A DNA stretch of 64,000 bases from Cyanoderma ruficeps. Lineage: Eukaryota > Chordata > Aves > Passeriformes > Timaliidae. The translations under genes and the position numbers were made by a program. The notes beneath the pieces are model-generated. The model was not told the origin of the DNA. It did not search any database and worked only from the letters and a program-made list of their open reading frames with translations. The stretch is taken from NCBI GenBank assembly GCA_008694505.1, contig VZDJ01000116.1:21327027-21391026 (forward strand). Reading direction: 5' to 3'. Below are positions 42,601 through 57,600 of the stretch, piece by piece. How positions within the stretch are numbered: the first letter of the stretch is position 1; every line of letters begins with the position of its first letter.

Positions 42601-45600
42601 ACAAGTTTCACAACAGTAGAGAAACAGGTGTCTTAGTAGTAAAATGAAATTACAAACAGAGTCATGAAGCACCCCAGGCTGACTGTACCCAACTGTCTGA
42701 CACATATGAACAGAAGAATGAAGCAGCCTCAGTGCTGGGCACATTGTTACAAGCTTTCAGTAACAACACATACTTACAACAAGTCTCACAACTAAGGAGC
42801 ATAAACCACCTGTAGTACAGAACACCACTGCCACAGCATCTCTGCCACTTTACCTCAGCCACCAGGAGAATGCCATACTGGATCAGCCTTTCCACAGACT
42901 CATGGCAAACCTGATAGATCATCTGGCAAGGCTGCACAACATAAAAGGAATGCAATGAAAAAGTCACATCCACTATGCCCATTACAGCACCATCATTCCC
43001 TGTTCAGCATGAATGTTTTACATACAGCAGTATTATTTCTTTTATGCAAGCTGTTAAACTTTTAGCAGCATAATCCCAATGCACCACTCTTGTGTTTATC
43101 CTGGCAGACATTAAAAAAATTATAGCGAAATAGGATATTTGAAACACGTCCAAGATTTTTCCAAAATGTACTACCACTGGGAGAAAGCCACATTAAACAT
43201 TCTCCCTTTTTAATAGCCTCTTACCAAATTTTAGTTTTTTAACAATTCTGGAATAAAATCATCATAAAATTAAAATTACTGAAACTCGTAACAGTGATCT
43301 ATTTGGAATTCAAAGGAAACTACAATTTCAAGAAATTCTCTTACATGTTTTGAAACAGAATAAAAAAACCCAACCTCTTTTACATTATTCATAATCATTT
43401 AGGAAATATTTTCTTAGTGAAAAAAATATTCAGCTATTAACTCCAAAAGCAGAAGGATAATATTACTAAAGAAGTCCAGTATATGAGCTAATGTTACTAC
43501 CCAGAAAAAAATACTAAATTTGGCTTATGCTTCTGTAAAAATGCACAAGTCAAATACGAGTACAACTGTAAGAAGCAATTCAAGAATCTCTAGAATTTTA
43601 AGTAACTTCTACACATAAGGAAAAAGAACATCTAGCACTTAAAATTGGAAAGTATGCAGTGTCTGAAAAGTGAGATAACATCAGCTCTCGTCAGTGTTTT
43701 GTAACAACAAAAACTGAAGCCAGGCCATGTTTAAAATTGCCACTAAGTACTAGGTGTGGCACGACATGAGTACTGCACTCCTATGCAAATAAGAGGTATC
43801 TTTAGAATATGGAACCTTACTGCCCGGCATAATTTCAATCACCTGTGCAAATTCATATGAACTGGGTACTCACAAAGACTTTTGTTTCTTTAGGTAAAAA
43901 AAAAAAAAGAATTGTTTGGGCAGAATGCAAATACCGCTGTGATGATCTAGTGACAAGAATGACAGAATATGTTAGAGAAGCTGCTCTCTCAGCTTCCCAC
44001 AACTTGAAGTGGGTTTCTTAATGCTACCTTTCCCAGGAAAGGAAAAGCAGAAATGTCCCAGGTCCAGCCCAGCATCACCCACTTCTGCACTTGCAGGAGC
44101 AGCAGGTGGCACTCCGTGTGTGAGAGCCACTGACACCCACCACCATCACTGACAGTGAACGGATCACAGCTGTCACACTAGAAAGCATCCTGTAATTTCA
44201 AAGTAACAAGCAGAAGAAAAACTGAACAATTAATGCAATTACTTACCAAAGATACAGTGAATTCATTAGAAAGCAAGTAGCACAAGCTGGCAGCTTTTCG
44301 GACCAGGTGTTCCTGACTGATTAAACCGTGAGAAGCACCACTGGTACCATTTCTGTACCTCCTGCTCTGAATTGCATGAAGACTGCAGGCTGGAGCACAA
44401 ACAAACACAGGCAAAGTTTCATTTTCCAAAGAGCTTTATGGCAGAGGAAACATCAAACTTCTGTTTTGTCCACTTCTGGGGCTAAAAGCAGCCAAATGTT
44501 ACACATTTGCCACTCAAGAATAAAGAGAGACTTAACCACTATTTTGTGTCCATTAACGTCAGATCAAAAGAAAATCTCATTAAAATACTGCTCACCAAAG
44601 CACAGCTTTTGCCATGATGGCTCAGAACTCTGATAGTGCCTTGCCTATTGCAGTGACCAATACACAAACATTGCCAAAAAAGATAAGGGGAAAAAAGAAT
44701 GGAAATATTCTTCAAACAAAATACAAGTCTGCTTTAGAACGGTTTGTTAAGGTAAATGGGGATTGAAAGAGGAAGGAAAGATATATATTAAAGTAAATAA
44801 TACGAGAAACTAATGGGGATTTTTGTGCAGATACTTCGACTTCAAGGGTTACAAGTCTTTCCTTGACAAACCCCAAAACATACCAATAACAGCCTCTTTA
44901 ATGAATACATGAAGTATTCCATTGCTGTAGAAGTTGAGTTCAAAGACAGCAGGTATTGTGATGCTGGGAGTGACGAAGAACTCATTGTTTCTGCTCGTGT
45001 TTGTGATATTTACACAGTTCCCCAACAAGTGGATGGCATGCATGACAACATCATCTGAGTTCCCTGAAAATCCCAAGTCAAAGTCACGGGCGAGGACCTC
45101 CTCCTTCATGGAGAAGAAATCTTCTACCAGTCTGGAAAGATCAGTTCCCTAGAAATAAACACAGAATCACACAGTTAAACCATTTTTCTGCACAGGAGTC
45201 TATCAGTAAACCACATTATCAGGTATATATCAAACACAATACACTAACTGTCAATAATCCAAAGCACAACAGTCGTATCAGAAACTCTGATCTTCACTGA
45301 GGTTTTGATGAAGTAGTTCCACATGTATTTGAATTACATGCAATTATATTTTACAGCCATGCAACTATTTGAGAATGCAAGGTTTTTCTTTGCTTCTTGG
45401 TTTATTTCACAGCCTGCAGAGACCTGAATACCTCAAGACCATGTCAGAGGTATCACATTTCCATTACCTATGCTATAAAGTGAATGTTCAATTAACTGGG
45501 AGTATTGCATTTAACAGAGCTTAACAACTGGTTTGGAACATGAGGAAAAGCCTTTCCTCAAGCACCTCCTTTTCTTGTTTTCCATCAAGATGGAGTCAGA

Positions 45601-48600
45601 TGCTTCTTTGATTCCACTATTTTAGGAAATTGGAAAGACTGGGCTGATGAGAATTGTGTCACCTCCTCCATAAGCACGATTATACAACTGACAAATATTT
45701 TTCCATTTGTTCCAATTGACGTGCAATAAAAGCTTCAGACTTGAAGGAGTTTTAGAAAAAATGCAAAACAAACTTGTAGGACAAAAAAAAATTCTTCCAA
45801 CTCTCATGCACAAGACTCCAGGTAAATATTAGTATCATTCTCCCACTGTGATACAGTATTTTAGAACTGAGGAACAGTAAAATCAATTTGGAAATTAATG
45901 GAACGGTTTCTAGACTATTCAATAGTGAATGCATTTTGAGATCTAAAAAACAACGCTAATACAATAAATGAAACCCATGTAATCTTTAAAAAAAGCACAA
46001 CATTTTGAATTACAAAGATCTATTTCCACATAAGCATTTATTATCCCATCAATAATAGCTTGTGTTCAAGCATCCACTGCTAACTAAAATATCAGCACTC
46101 AAACTATCTGAAATCCACTTTAATTTAAATGCATCTTTCCTTTTTTTATCAGTATCATGCAATATTTAAATCCATACTTTTTTTTTTTTTTAGTAAGTTA
46201 ACAAGGCCAAAGCAATGTTTCGCCATTTAAGCAGCACGGAAGCCTCACCTGCCTGTGTCTGTACAGCAACAAACAGGCAACTATGTGGGTAGACATCACA
46301 GCACAGGACTTGTCAGCAGCTAGAGGTGAACAAGATAAATTTGTTAAGCACCTGAGACATTCAGAACACCATAAAAAATGAAAGAGTGCCCACGATTTAA
46401 AAAATAATAACAGTGATGTGGGCACAGAACTGTACTCACTGAATGATATACAAAGTGTACTATGTGTGTCTAGAAACAATATTAAAATAACCCAAGTAAC
46501 TTGGACTAAGAAGGCCGAATAAAGCCCAAGTATTTTCTAAGGTAAGTACTGTTTTCTGTGTATCTCTGGTACCACAAACCACAGATCTACTGACTGAAGC
46601 ATATACCACATAACCTATAAAACCTGGCAACACTGGTCTATGCAGCTAGATGGGTTCATGTATGATCTTAAATAATGCCATTAAGACACTCCAATAGCTG
46701 CTTACATGAAGAGACGGGCAATGAGTGTATCAATATGACAACTAAGCATTTCAGAGTACAGAAAGTTTAATGTATTAGTCCAACAAACAGAACAAAAATC
46801 TTCTACTTGATCAAAAAAAAGTTTATTAAACTTTGAAGAGGAAGGAGGGAGAAAAAGGATGGAGAATTGTCAAGATTACATGTAAGTCATGAAATGATCA
46901 CCTGAATGGAGACAATTAGGAAGTGTGACATTACCACACAGAAAATTCATGCTGTGAGCAAAACCAAACAGGCAGCTGCCACCAACCTGCTACAGTGGAA
47001 GGTGTCCCTGCCCATGGCAGAGGGGTTGAAATGAGATGATCTTTAAGGTCCCTTCCTATCCACACCTCTCTATGACTCTGTGGTAGTGATACTCTTCAAC
47101 ACTTACTGAACAAAATGTGCTCAGCCAATTTGGATATCAGCTCTCTTCTGAAGGGCTCACTGGTGATATCCCTGGAGTTGGGCAGTGAGGCCTCTGCACC
47201 TTCATCCACAGTATCATTAGGTCTGAATACAGAATAAAAATTAACATGATGACATTTAGATCCTGATCAAAATGTAAAATAATATAAACTGATTTTTATA
47301 TATATATATATATATACATATACACACTAACTGAACCACAGCACAAAATACCACTACAGTTTGGTAAGGGCAGAAAATGTTATCAGCAAAAAGCTCTACA
47401 AACTTTTCCTGATTATTTCTTTGCACTGCACAACATTTTTCTTTTAGTAGTCTTATCCATGATAAGACTCCTAACTTTGCTGTAACATCAATTGCTCTTT
47501 TTTCTTCAGAGAAGGAGAGAGACAGGGCCCAGTCTCTCTACAAACTAAAAATAGTCTTTTGTGTGGACTTACAACTTTCTAAAGGTACAGGACTGACTTT
47601 GTCCCCACCAGGACCACACAGGTTTGTATAAGTCCTGGAAAGAAACAACTAAAATGTGTATCTGTGCAACAAATGCAGAACTGACCCTTGAGCAGTTTTG
47701 CAGTTCTGACAGTCACCTCCTTGAAAACCAGGAGTACTCACTCACAGGTCCTATTTGCTTTGGAATTATTCCAAAAATATTGCGAAATATTTGTGAGGTT
47801 TAAAACAAAATTCTTTACTTTTCACTAAGCATGTCATTTTCCCCGCTAAATTATTCCATAAAATTTATAAACAAATCAACAGAGGTTACTAAAATAAAGG
47901 AAAAAAGTCTACTTGAATTTATTTGAACGGAGCTCATCAGGAAGAATGTAACTCTTATAATGAATTGCACAGTTATAACGGCCTAAATTTTGCACTTTTC
48001 AATAAACAATTAGATTATCCATGGAGAGTTCAAGCACTGCTTGGAATGTAATGCAGAACACTAAAAAGATAAACAAACAAACAAATCCCAACCTGTTGTC
48101 CCTTTCAGCAACACCCCCAAAAAATCTCTACCTTGATGGAAGTATAGCTGGTAACAAAGCTTGTTCCAAAGAAAGAGGAGCAGGCACAGGTTTTTGGCTT
48201 TGGCTGTTTACATATTCCTGTTAAAAAAAGACTCGTTATTTTTTGTACTTTTTCCACCTCATTCTTGCATTCAACTGATAATGCTATTACAGGAAAAAGG
48301 CAATTATTCAAAAATGCAACTGATTAAAAATAGTTCACACTAAAAAAGCAGTAACAAGGTCAGAGATATTAAAAGTTTTCAACAGCTTATTCCCTTTTGA
48401 CTTTATTTTATGCAAAAAGCAGACTTCCCACAGCAAGGAATCTGTACTTCATAAAAAAACTTGCAACGAAAACAACACATAACCTCTGTCAGCACCCTGC
48501 TGTGAACAACTCCTTTGAGATGAGTTCCACAATTAAATTAATGAGAACTGCCTCATTAACATGAGTGAGAGCAAAGCCTAGCACCCATTCAGAACCAACA

Positions 48601-51600
48601 TGGAGACTGTAATTATCGCTTACTCCTGCCTTACTCAAATGCCAGGATAGAGAACTTCTCCTCGGGAAAACACTAGTGTACAAAACTCCAGTGGCAAGGC
48701 ACAAACTAAAGGCCCCAGCAAGCAGGCAGGGTACTGCATGCTTAGAATTCCTGAACCCCGAATTTCTCAAAAGCCAAACTCCACTCCTTATAGGTTAAAA
48801 TTTACACTGCTCTGTTTTCAGGACACTGTGTTCCCTCAGTTTCTGTAAAGAATGGGAAACTAAAGAGCCACTTAACCTGCTGGTCAGGAAAACAGTTCCC
48901 TCCCAAGAAAGCTGCTTAAAAGACTTCCACAGCCTCTCACACTCTCTTCTGCTTCCAAGTCTGTGCTCATAGAACTGCAGATGCCCAAAATTAACCCCCA
49001 AAGCTCATCTGCTTTAGAAAAACCTGCAGTGACACAACTACAATGACACTTCTGCAAATCTGAGCTAAGGCACACTTTAACGATTTATGTAATTTATCAC
49101 CATTCACACAACAAGGAACACAGGGACAAATGAGACCTGACAGAGGCTGCTGGGAAGGCACAGAGTGATTAGCATTTCACTAGATTAAGAGGGCAGATAA
49201 CCCTCTTTTCCTTACACTGATCCAAGAAGAGTTGTTAACTCCCTACCAAGAATAGCACAACCCTTCTCCTTTGGAAGTGAATTAGTATCTTTCCCTACTC
49301 CACTAATTATAATGCAGGGCAGCCGGTCACAATAATTTCATGCTGTGGTAACTGAACCCTCCAAAGCTCTCCAGCCCTACTGCTTTTTCTGAGAGAAGTA
49401 GGGCAGAAAGAAGAACACCTAATTAATTTGAATAATGTTCTAGTAAGTTGCTGTTACAGAGCTTAATCTTATTAAAGTCACACTAAAAATAAGGTATACT
49501 GTGGCAGAATGCAGATTAGTACCAGCAGATTCTGCAAAGAGATCAGAGAAAATTTAGAGTAAAGGCAGTCACTGCCACACTACCCCATCCCCTGAGAAAC
49601 CACAGAACAGTATATGGTGCAGTACTGTAGGTAACAGTGTGAACTAATAATGAATGATGACTTTCAAAGAATGTACAGATTTTTATGATATATTATCTGT
49701 GACACCTTTATAGCTACTAATTTGCTTAGCAATTTTAAACATCCAGGGAGATAAATGCCCTTCCTTAACTATTGCAGATGTCATTAAATTAAACTGGAAA
49801 ACAGCAGCTTCCTTCAACTCCAAATGTCTCTACAATATAAAGAATTACTAGATGGTACAAGAATCATTTTAAAGACTGCTTGTTAAACAAAGAACCCCAT
49901 CAGTATGAATACTTAGACCATTTCAAAATTAATATATCAATTCTGAGATTATTTCAGCTTAATACAAATGCGTGCAAAGACTCACACATTCATCAAAAAC
50001 AGGGATACTTTTGTCCTGCCAGAATGGACTGCAGCAGATAATGCTCGTGATGAAAACCCCCAAAGAGAACATCGAAATAAATGTCTCACTCTTGAAAAAC
50101 TAAAAACGTCAAAACCTCCAAAAAGACCTTCAAGATATCAAACTTACTTTTAAGGAAAATGGTTGTGCAAAATCTACTCTGACACACCCATAATTCTTCC
50201 GCAGCATTCTGAAGACTCCTCTAGCTATACTCCAAAGACTTTCGTTCTTCTTAGGCTTGCCCTAGAAAACATAGGTGGTTGTTTTGCTTTTCTTCCACTT
50301 TGCAATTAAAAGGTCAGGATTAAAATTAAAGTGCATGCAACAGCAGACAAAGCAAAGCCAAAGCTTTTGACACACCTTGTAACTTCAAGTAAATCTAGAG
50401 TTATTTTTCTGCATAGATATCACCTTGAACATATGACTTGCCATTTAGAAGTGTGTCACCGGCACCTCAACACTCCCCATCAGAGAGGTTTTGTGATTCA
50501 TGGCTCAACACAAACCCTGCGTCCACAGAACAGAGGACTAGCAGAACCTTTAACTATGTAACACATTTTCCTGCACATAAGCAGAAAATCCCCTAGGCAA
50601 AACAAGTTGTTGGATTGCTCTTACCAGCTGCTCACTGTTATAGTGACCTTCAATGATGCGATCGTAGGAGATTCCCACAGGTATAATTAGGACATCAGGA
50701 GTAGCATTTGAGAAGAGAGCATCCACCACCACAGACAGAAGACCTGCTCTAGCTCCAGATGTCTTTCCACTTCGAGACCGTGTGCCTTCCAAGAATATTT
50801 CTAGAAACTGCTGCTGCCTCAACAATTCCTCTATGTGCTGAATACGAAAAGATTGGAAAAGGGAACAAATAAGTATCTAATTATATTGGCAAACGTATGT
50901 ATAATAACATACGATTATATTTCAAATATATTGTCGGCAACCATTTCCTTTTAAAAGCATTGGAACATCATGCCTTGGCATGAGTACTTGTGGAAAAAAC
51001 CCCCCAGTAATTAATTAATGCCTGACACAATCCCAGACCTATGTGGAACTGAATTTGCCTGAATATACAAGCAGTATAATGACATTTGTTCAAAAAGCAT
51101 CTCTAGCAATGGTTGATGCAGTTGATTCACATTCGTCTTTCCTTCTGGTTCCCCAGCACATCCCATCTTCCAAGATGCAAAAACAGCTACTAGGCTGAAT
51201 GGCACAAAGGATTACATCAACCCATCATGAACAGAGACTTCCACTGTGTGAAGTGAATCAGCGTAGAGATGCCTCAGAACAAAAGACATCAGTGAACCAA
51301 GCGTAAGTTAACTCAGAGAGCATTAATTCCACGTTCTTTAATAAGGACTATGCAAGGTGGACATCTGCTAATCCTCAAAGGGGCTGAGCATGCAATTTTT
51401 TTCATCCTATAAATCCAAACCTTCATAAAAAAATGAATCCCCTTTTTGTAGCACGAAACTCAAGACAAATTCAAAGCAATAAATACATCTCCAGAGTGAC
51501 GGAACCCCCTTTCCCACTTGCCACCCAAGTGAAATGCTACCTACAGAAAGGGAGACGAGAAATACACACCACATAGAGTAAAGCTCTGTACAGGAAATCC

Positions 51601-54600
51601 TTACGGCCGTCAGGGTTCTGGTCCAGCTTCCGACGGATGAAAAATCCTCCCAGCTTGCGGATCAATGTGCTGCACACCAAAGGAGGATTAGACTCATTGA
51701 TTTCAGTTTGCAGGAAACTACTGCACCTCCAACAAGTAATTCCTTGCACACAACAGGGGCTCAAATAACTGAAATTCTTAAAGACTAAACTGTATTATGC
51801 TACTTGCACATGATGGGACTACACTAATATTTCTCTATTTCCCTTATGAACAGGCTTCTTTACACTGTCTTGCTCCATTTCCCTGCCTTGACAGGCCACT
51901 GACCAGGAGATTCTTGCACACTGAGATGCTGGTGACCCATGTAAATTAACCTGTGCTGGCCCCAGTCTGTGCTGTGCTGTGCTGCAGACTGCATGGCCAG
52001 CATGACCATGGTGCGCTGCACACTCCCCTCAGCTGCAGAACCAGCTCAGCCAGCTGATTTTAACAGAGCAAACAGCTGGCAGCTGCCACTTGGCACCAGC
52101 AATTACACCACCTGCATGGTTCTGCATTTATCTCATAGCAGAAAGAAGTTCTCACGAGGACATCCCTTCTGCTTGACAGAAGCAATGATAAAATAGGGTT
52201 GCTTTCTTGCAAGAAAATCCTTTACTGGCTCAAAAGGCCAAAGAGGAGTACCCCCTTCTGCAGACAGGGTGCATGGCTGGGTCATGGGCTGCTGAATGCT
52301 ACAGAACTCAGGATGCCCAGTGCCTAAAGTAATGTTAGATCATCTATGCTAAACTTCCTTTATTCTGCTGGCCCTAAGAACTAGTACTTTAATTGATAAT
52401 TTATATGAATGCCTTTTTCACTGGGATTATTACAGACCAGCACCTGCTGGTGTAAAATACCCTCAAAGTCAAGTTATTCTTTCCTCATAATTTCCTATAA
52501 TATCCAGTGGAATTTTAGATATCAAATATACCCAAAATCTGCCTCAAGGGCAAAATTTATCTAAAACACCTCAGGTTCTTCAGCTACCAGAAATATAATT
52601 TAAACACAGACTCAAGTGGAATACTTTTCCACAAAGTATTATTCATCCAGTACTGTTGCTGCTCATTAGCCAGCTCACTAAACTGAAGGAAGAGATGTCC
52701 ATTCACAACTCTTTCTCCCATATCATCTTCCCTAAGCCACCTTCCCACTTTGAGACTCCAAAAAAGGAAGAGCCTTTCTCCTTACCCTACTAAGGTTGTA
52801 GACAGAGCTACTCAGAAGGATGTAGTGATTCTCCCTCTCTGAACATGTCATAGGAACCAAAGAAGTTCTACATGATGGCCCAATAACACTTGGACATTTT
52901 GTGCAGTAGGTCAGACCCCACCACCTCAATCTCTTTTCAAATAAGGAGAGTTTATTACCTGAAGATGGGGATGTTGAGATTGTTCCCTGCAGCTATGTAG
53001 GGTGCTTTGATGTTATGGCAGAACAGAATGAAGGTAAGAAGCAGGTAGTCAATGTGGGATTTGTGAACAGGCAAAAAGATAAGAGGCAAATTCATCTACG
53101 GTGGGGAGAGAAGGAAAAAAGAAACAAGTCAGTTGGCAAGAAACATGGAATATTACTCCTTTTCTTAAATCCACTGTTGACATTGCTAGCAACATTTTAT
53201 CTGAACTGATGGCATTTTCCAGTTACCATAATTGAATCTGTTTACTCCTGGTTTCCCTTCAGCTGGGACAATTTAGAGAACAATTTAGTCAACTTGTCTG
53301 TAGTCTTAGTTTCCATGGACAGTAGTTTTCAATTGTATCCATCACATTAACAATGATTAATGCTCCCAGTTTCTTCAGGCTCACAGTGTTGAGAAACTAG
53401 ACAAACAATTAAAGGGATGTGGAAAAATCCTCACTGACACCAAAATACTGGTATTTCTATTAGATATTCGCAAGGATTTATGAATACTGGGTTTCCCAAA
53501 CACAGTATTCAAAAAAACCCAGAAAAGAACCGGAACTTTTTTTATTTGTTGAATTTATCTAATCAACATTTCTAAGGTAAATCGTGCAAGAAGAGTTAAT
53601 TCATTTGGGTGTAAAGAAAATGATAACATTTAGGAGTTTGACCAATAAATATTGAAAAACTGGAAACAGATTGCCAGTAAGAAATAGGAAATGTGTCTTC
53701 TTAAAGGTTTTTTATTCCAAATCACAGTGAAAAATCCTGACTAATTTATTGCTGGTTGCCTCAGCTCAAAAAACCAGAAATTATGTTGGATGCAACCATT
53801 ATAGATAATAATTCAGCCTGATAGTTAAAATTTGATTCTGAATCAAAGGTAAACCCAGAGTTCACATAGTATTTTAGGTTACACAATTCTAGGAGCATAT
53901 ATTTAATAAGGAACACTATTTCATAGTGCTCTGTTTGTATTTCAGATACAAAACAATTCTACCTACAATTGCATTTCATACAGACTTAGCAGAACTCTCA
54001 CAAAAAGAGAAGTGCTGCAAACATCATTTGAAACTACTTCAGAAATGTAACTTACTGAATTTTCCCACCCCCACTTACCTCTGTTGCTGCTTTGACCATT
54101 TCTATTTGACCTCTGTGGATCTGGATATTCCAGAAGAAGCTGTTAAACAACTTCAGTAACACCCAGCCAGTCAACCTAAGGAGAAACAAACACAACCCAA
54201 AAAGCTTCATTTATTCCTGCCTCTGCTTTATATTGCTTCTCAATGACTAAAGGCAAAGCCAGTTCATCTGATAACTTATATTCAAACAAAATTACTATAA
54301 AATCCAGTTGCTAAGCAAGGTTTTCCCTATGGTTAGTAGCCACATTTCAGTCTCCTGCAGTTATGACACGAATTTTGTATCACCCTCAACGAAGGCAGTG
54401 AACTAGGAATATGACAGAGACAAAATCATCCTTAGTACTAAATGCAGACACTACAGGAGAAGATTTTATCTAAAATAAGATTCTCCCTATTTATATATTG
54501 TAGATATTTATATCTACAAATTATAATCTTGAATAGGCTAATGGAAAAATTGTCTTTCAGTCTATGATGCTGCAGATAGCTGCTCTTGCCCATATGAGCC

Positions 54601-57600
54601 TGAAACAACAAATGATGCCAATATTGGTCTAAGCATTAGCACCAAAACTAGTTCTGGGAGAAAAGGAAAAGTTTGCATTGAATCATATGATAAGATATAT
54701 TTATTGGAAAGGCAGAGGATTTCTGCTGCACCTGCAAATGAAGAATAGCTACTATTTTATTAGCTAACATTAGAAAGGGGACTTTTATGAAAAATGTATT
54801 TTTAGAATAATTATTATTTCTGCATCATGTGTTACAAGCTCTGTTGGTATCATGCAGAAAGAACTTGTCCATCCTTCCACTCACTGACAATATCAATGAG
54901 ACATTTCTCTTACCTGATTAAAGCAGGTGACACATTTGCTACCATTTCCTGGAGAATTTTCCTAGCTTTTTTCTTCACTTTGTTGATAGCTTTAGGATCC
55001 GTCTGAACAAAACTACCTGGAGTACTTGGTTCAGAAGCTTCATCTACGATGGCCTTCTGGACTCTAACATTAAAAAGGAAAGTTTGAGACAACAAAAGAC
55101 GCCAAGACACAGAAACAACAGCTCAGAATGAGCTATGTATTACTACAGGAGTAACTTGCAAACATAAAAAGCACACTGAACTATTGTGTACTCCGAATGC
55201 ATTAAATTTAATTCAGTTTTATAAGTTCTAATTTAAGAGGCAGGTGGTGATTGAATGGGATCAAAGGTGACTACATTAAACAGTATGTACACAGTTCACA
55301 GGTACTAAGTGACTGCCAATTTTCTGAAATGGTTAATACAGTTGAAAATTCAGGGGGAACAGCTGCAGTGTCATTTTTGTTAATGTTTTCTTTTTCCTGC
55401 CACAGCAATTTCATTTACCTCATCAGATAGATTTATACAGTTGCTATTTTGAACTTCTAGATTATTGTTACCCTTGAATTCTCAGTTTTACCAAGTCTAA
55501 CAAAATTTTATAAGGGCTATTTTCCCCCTTTAAAACATACCCAAGAGACAGTAAATGGCTTTAATACACCATGACTGTAGCATAAAGCAGTCTGCTTTAG
55601 TTTTCAAAAGCAACACTATCATCTTCAGATGGGAATCAAGCTTTAAAAATTCAAGAGAATAAGGAATGTTAATGTAGGCAGTGTGTGCCCTCTGACAAAA
55701 GCAGCCTCAAGGAGCAATCATGTGGTTGAATTTCTTTGTGTCCAAGGAAAACTGATACGTGAACAGCTGATCAGGGCCTCAAGATGCCATTTAAAATGAG
55801 GCATATGAAACACAAAACAAGCTACATAAAGTTAAGGCTGGGTACTCCCTTCCAGTCTTTTTCCATTTTTTGCTGCACTCTCCAGGTGTACACTCAGGGT
55901 ACTCCAAAGTGCTGCTTTCCTATTATTTCTGAAACACTGACAATTTCTGATGACTGCAGAATGACTTCAGTGGTATTGATTTACATGAACTGGATAAACA
56001 GAAGTTTGAAGAGCTCTCATGTAGCAATTTATTTTTCTGTGTACTGTCTGCTGTTACCCCACTAGACACCATTCATTTAGAGACTTGTAATCCTTAAACT
56101 CCCTCTTTTACTATTCCAACAGAAACTGCAAGATACGTTCCAGAGAGGCTGTGCTAAAGATACTGCATCTTCTAGTGTTTTAAACAGGCTGATTTTCAAA
56201 ACCTGCAGTTTCTAAATTAAGGCATATTTTACTGTATTAATAATTTAAAAACCAGTTAATTTTTGTGTCATCTTACCTGCTGCTATTCAGCACATTTTCT
56301 GTCAGATTCTTGGCAAACATACCCTTATGAACATCCCTCTCTTGCACAAAAAGGACATAACAAAAGCGTCTCGCAAGCCACCCTCTGTACCTACAAAAAC
56401 ATGAAGGGCATTTCAGTGTGACCCTCAAAACATTTTGCTGCAAAAAAAAAATAGCATTAAAAACAACTAAAAACACAATTAAGAAGCAAAAGTATGTAAA
56501 ATTTTATGAATGGCTGCCTAAAAGCTTCTGTATCTTCTAGTAAATTGCCAATATCTTCATGTTACGGATGAAACAACTGATGCATAGCACGAAACATCTG
56601 AACCAACTGGGGTCTGCATCCCTTCAATTCAGGGTGACACTGGCCTTAAAACATCCACAGGATCACAGAAATGTAGCAAACAAACCAGGATATACATTTT
56701 GTCTGTCCCCTGGAACGAACTCGCCAGTTCAGCGAGGCCAAAAGAAATGATCGTGTTGATTTCCAATTTGGTGCCCCTTTCCACTCAGGAAAGTAAATGC
56801 CCAGTTAAGAGCTTTGTCAACTTCAAGGAACACCAAGTCTTCTTGGGAAAGCTGCTCACGTAAGCACAGGGTAAACTCTCACAAACACTTTTGAAAATAT
56901 GTTTGCATTAGCCATCAAAACTAAACCCAGTTTTTTAGTTAGCTTTTCTTCATTTAGAGTGTTTTCAAACACCCAGTCCTATCTGTCTTCTCCGCACCTT
57001 CTCCTAGCAAAGTTTTAGCAAGAGTATAACCCCAAAATAATCAGTAAATCACACTACAAATTCAAGTGTTTAAGGTAACTTATAAAGACAATCTCTTCTT
57101 TTTAAATTAACCCTGTTCTCTACTCTCTCAATCATACAAGCGGAAATCACCCAAGAAAATGTTATGTGGAATATCAAACATCACAGAAGATGCATGTGAC
57201 AAGGAATGGCTTCCACCTCATCCATCCCCCATTGTGGATATTCATCACTGTTTCTCTCCTCACCTCCCTCATTTACCAGGCCAGCAGTGGACAAGCCACC
57301 ACTTACACAAACCAAACCCCTGGGATCCCCAAACAGCAGAGCTGATGTGATGGGGCAGAATTAACACCTGGATGAAAAATTAAATTCTGGCAATTCCTAA
57401 GCCCAGAACAGTAAGTTTTATGCAAAACCCCTGTCCTGTGGTCTGCTGCTGCACAGCCTGGCTGCTGCTCCAGTGAGTATCCCAAAGTGAACTGTGGCTG
57501 ACAAAGGCTGTGGTGGTTTCCATGCTGGAGCCCTGCCAACGTCTCACCCGTTGTCATCACTCGAGTTACTGATCTTGGCTGTTAAACCTCCCTACCACAT

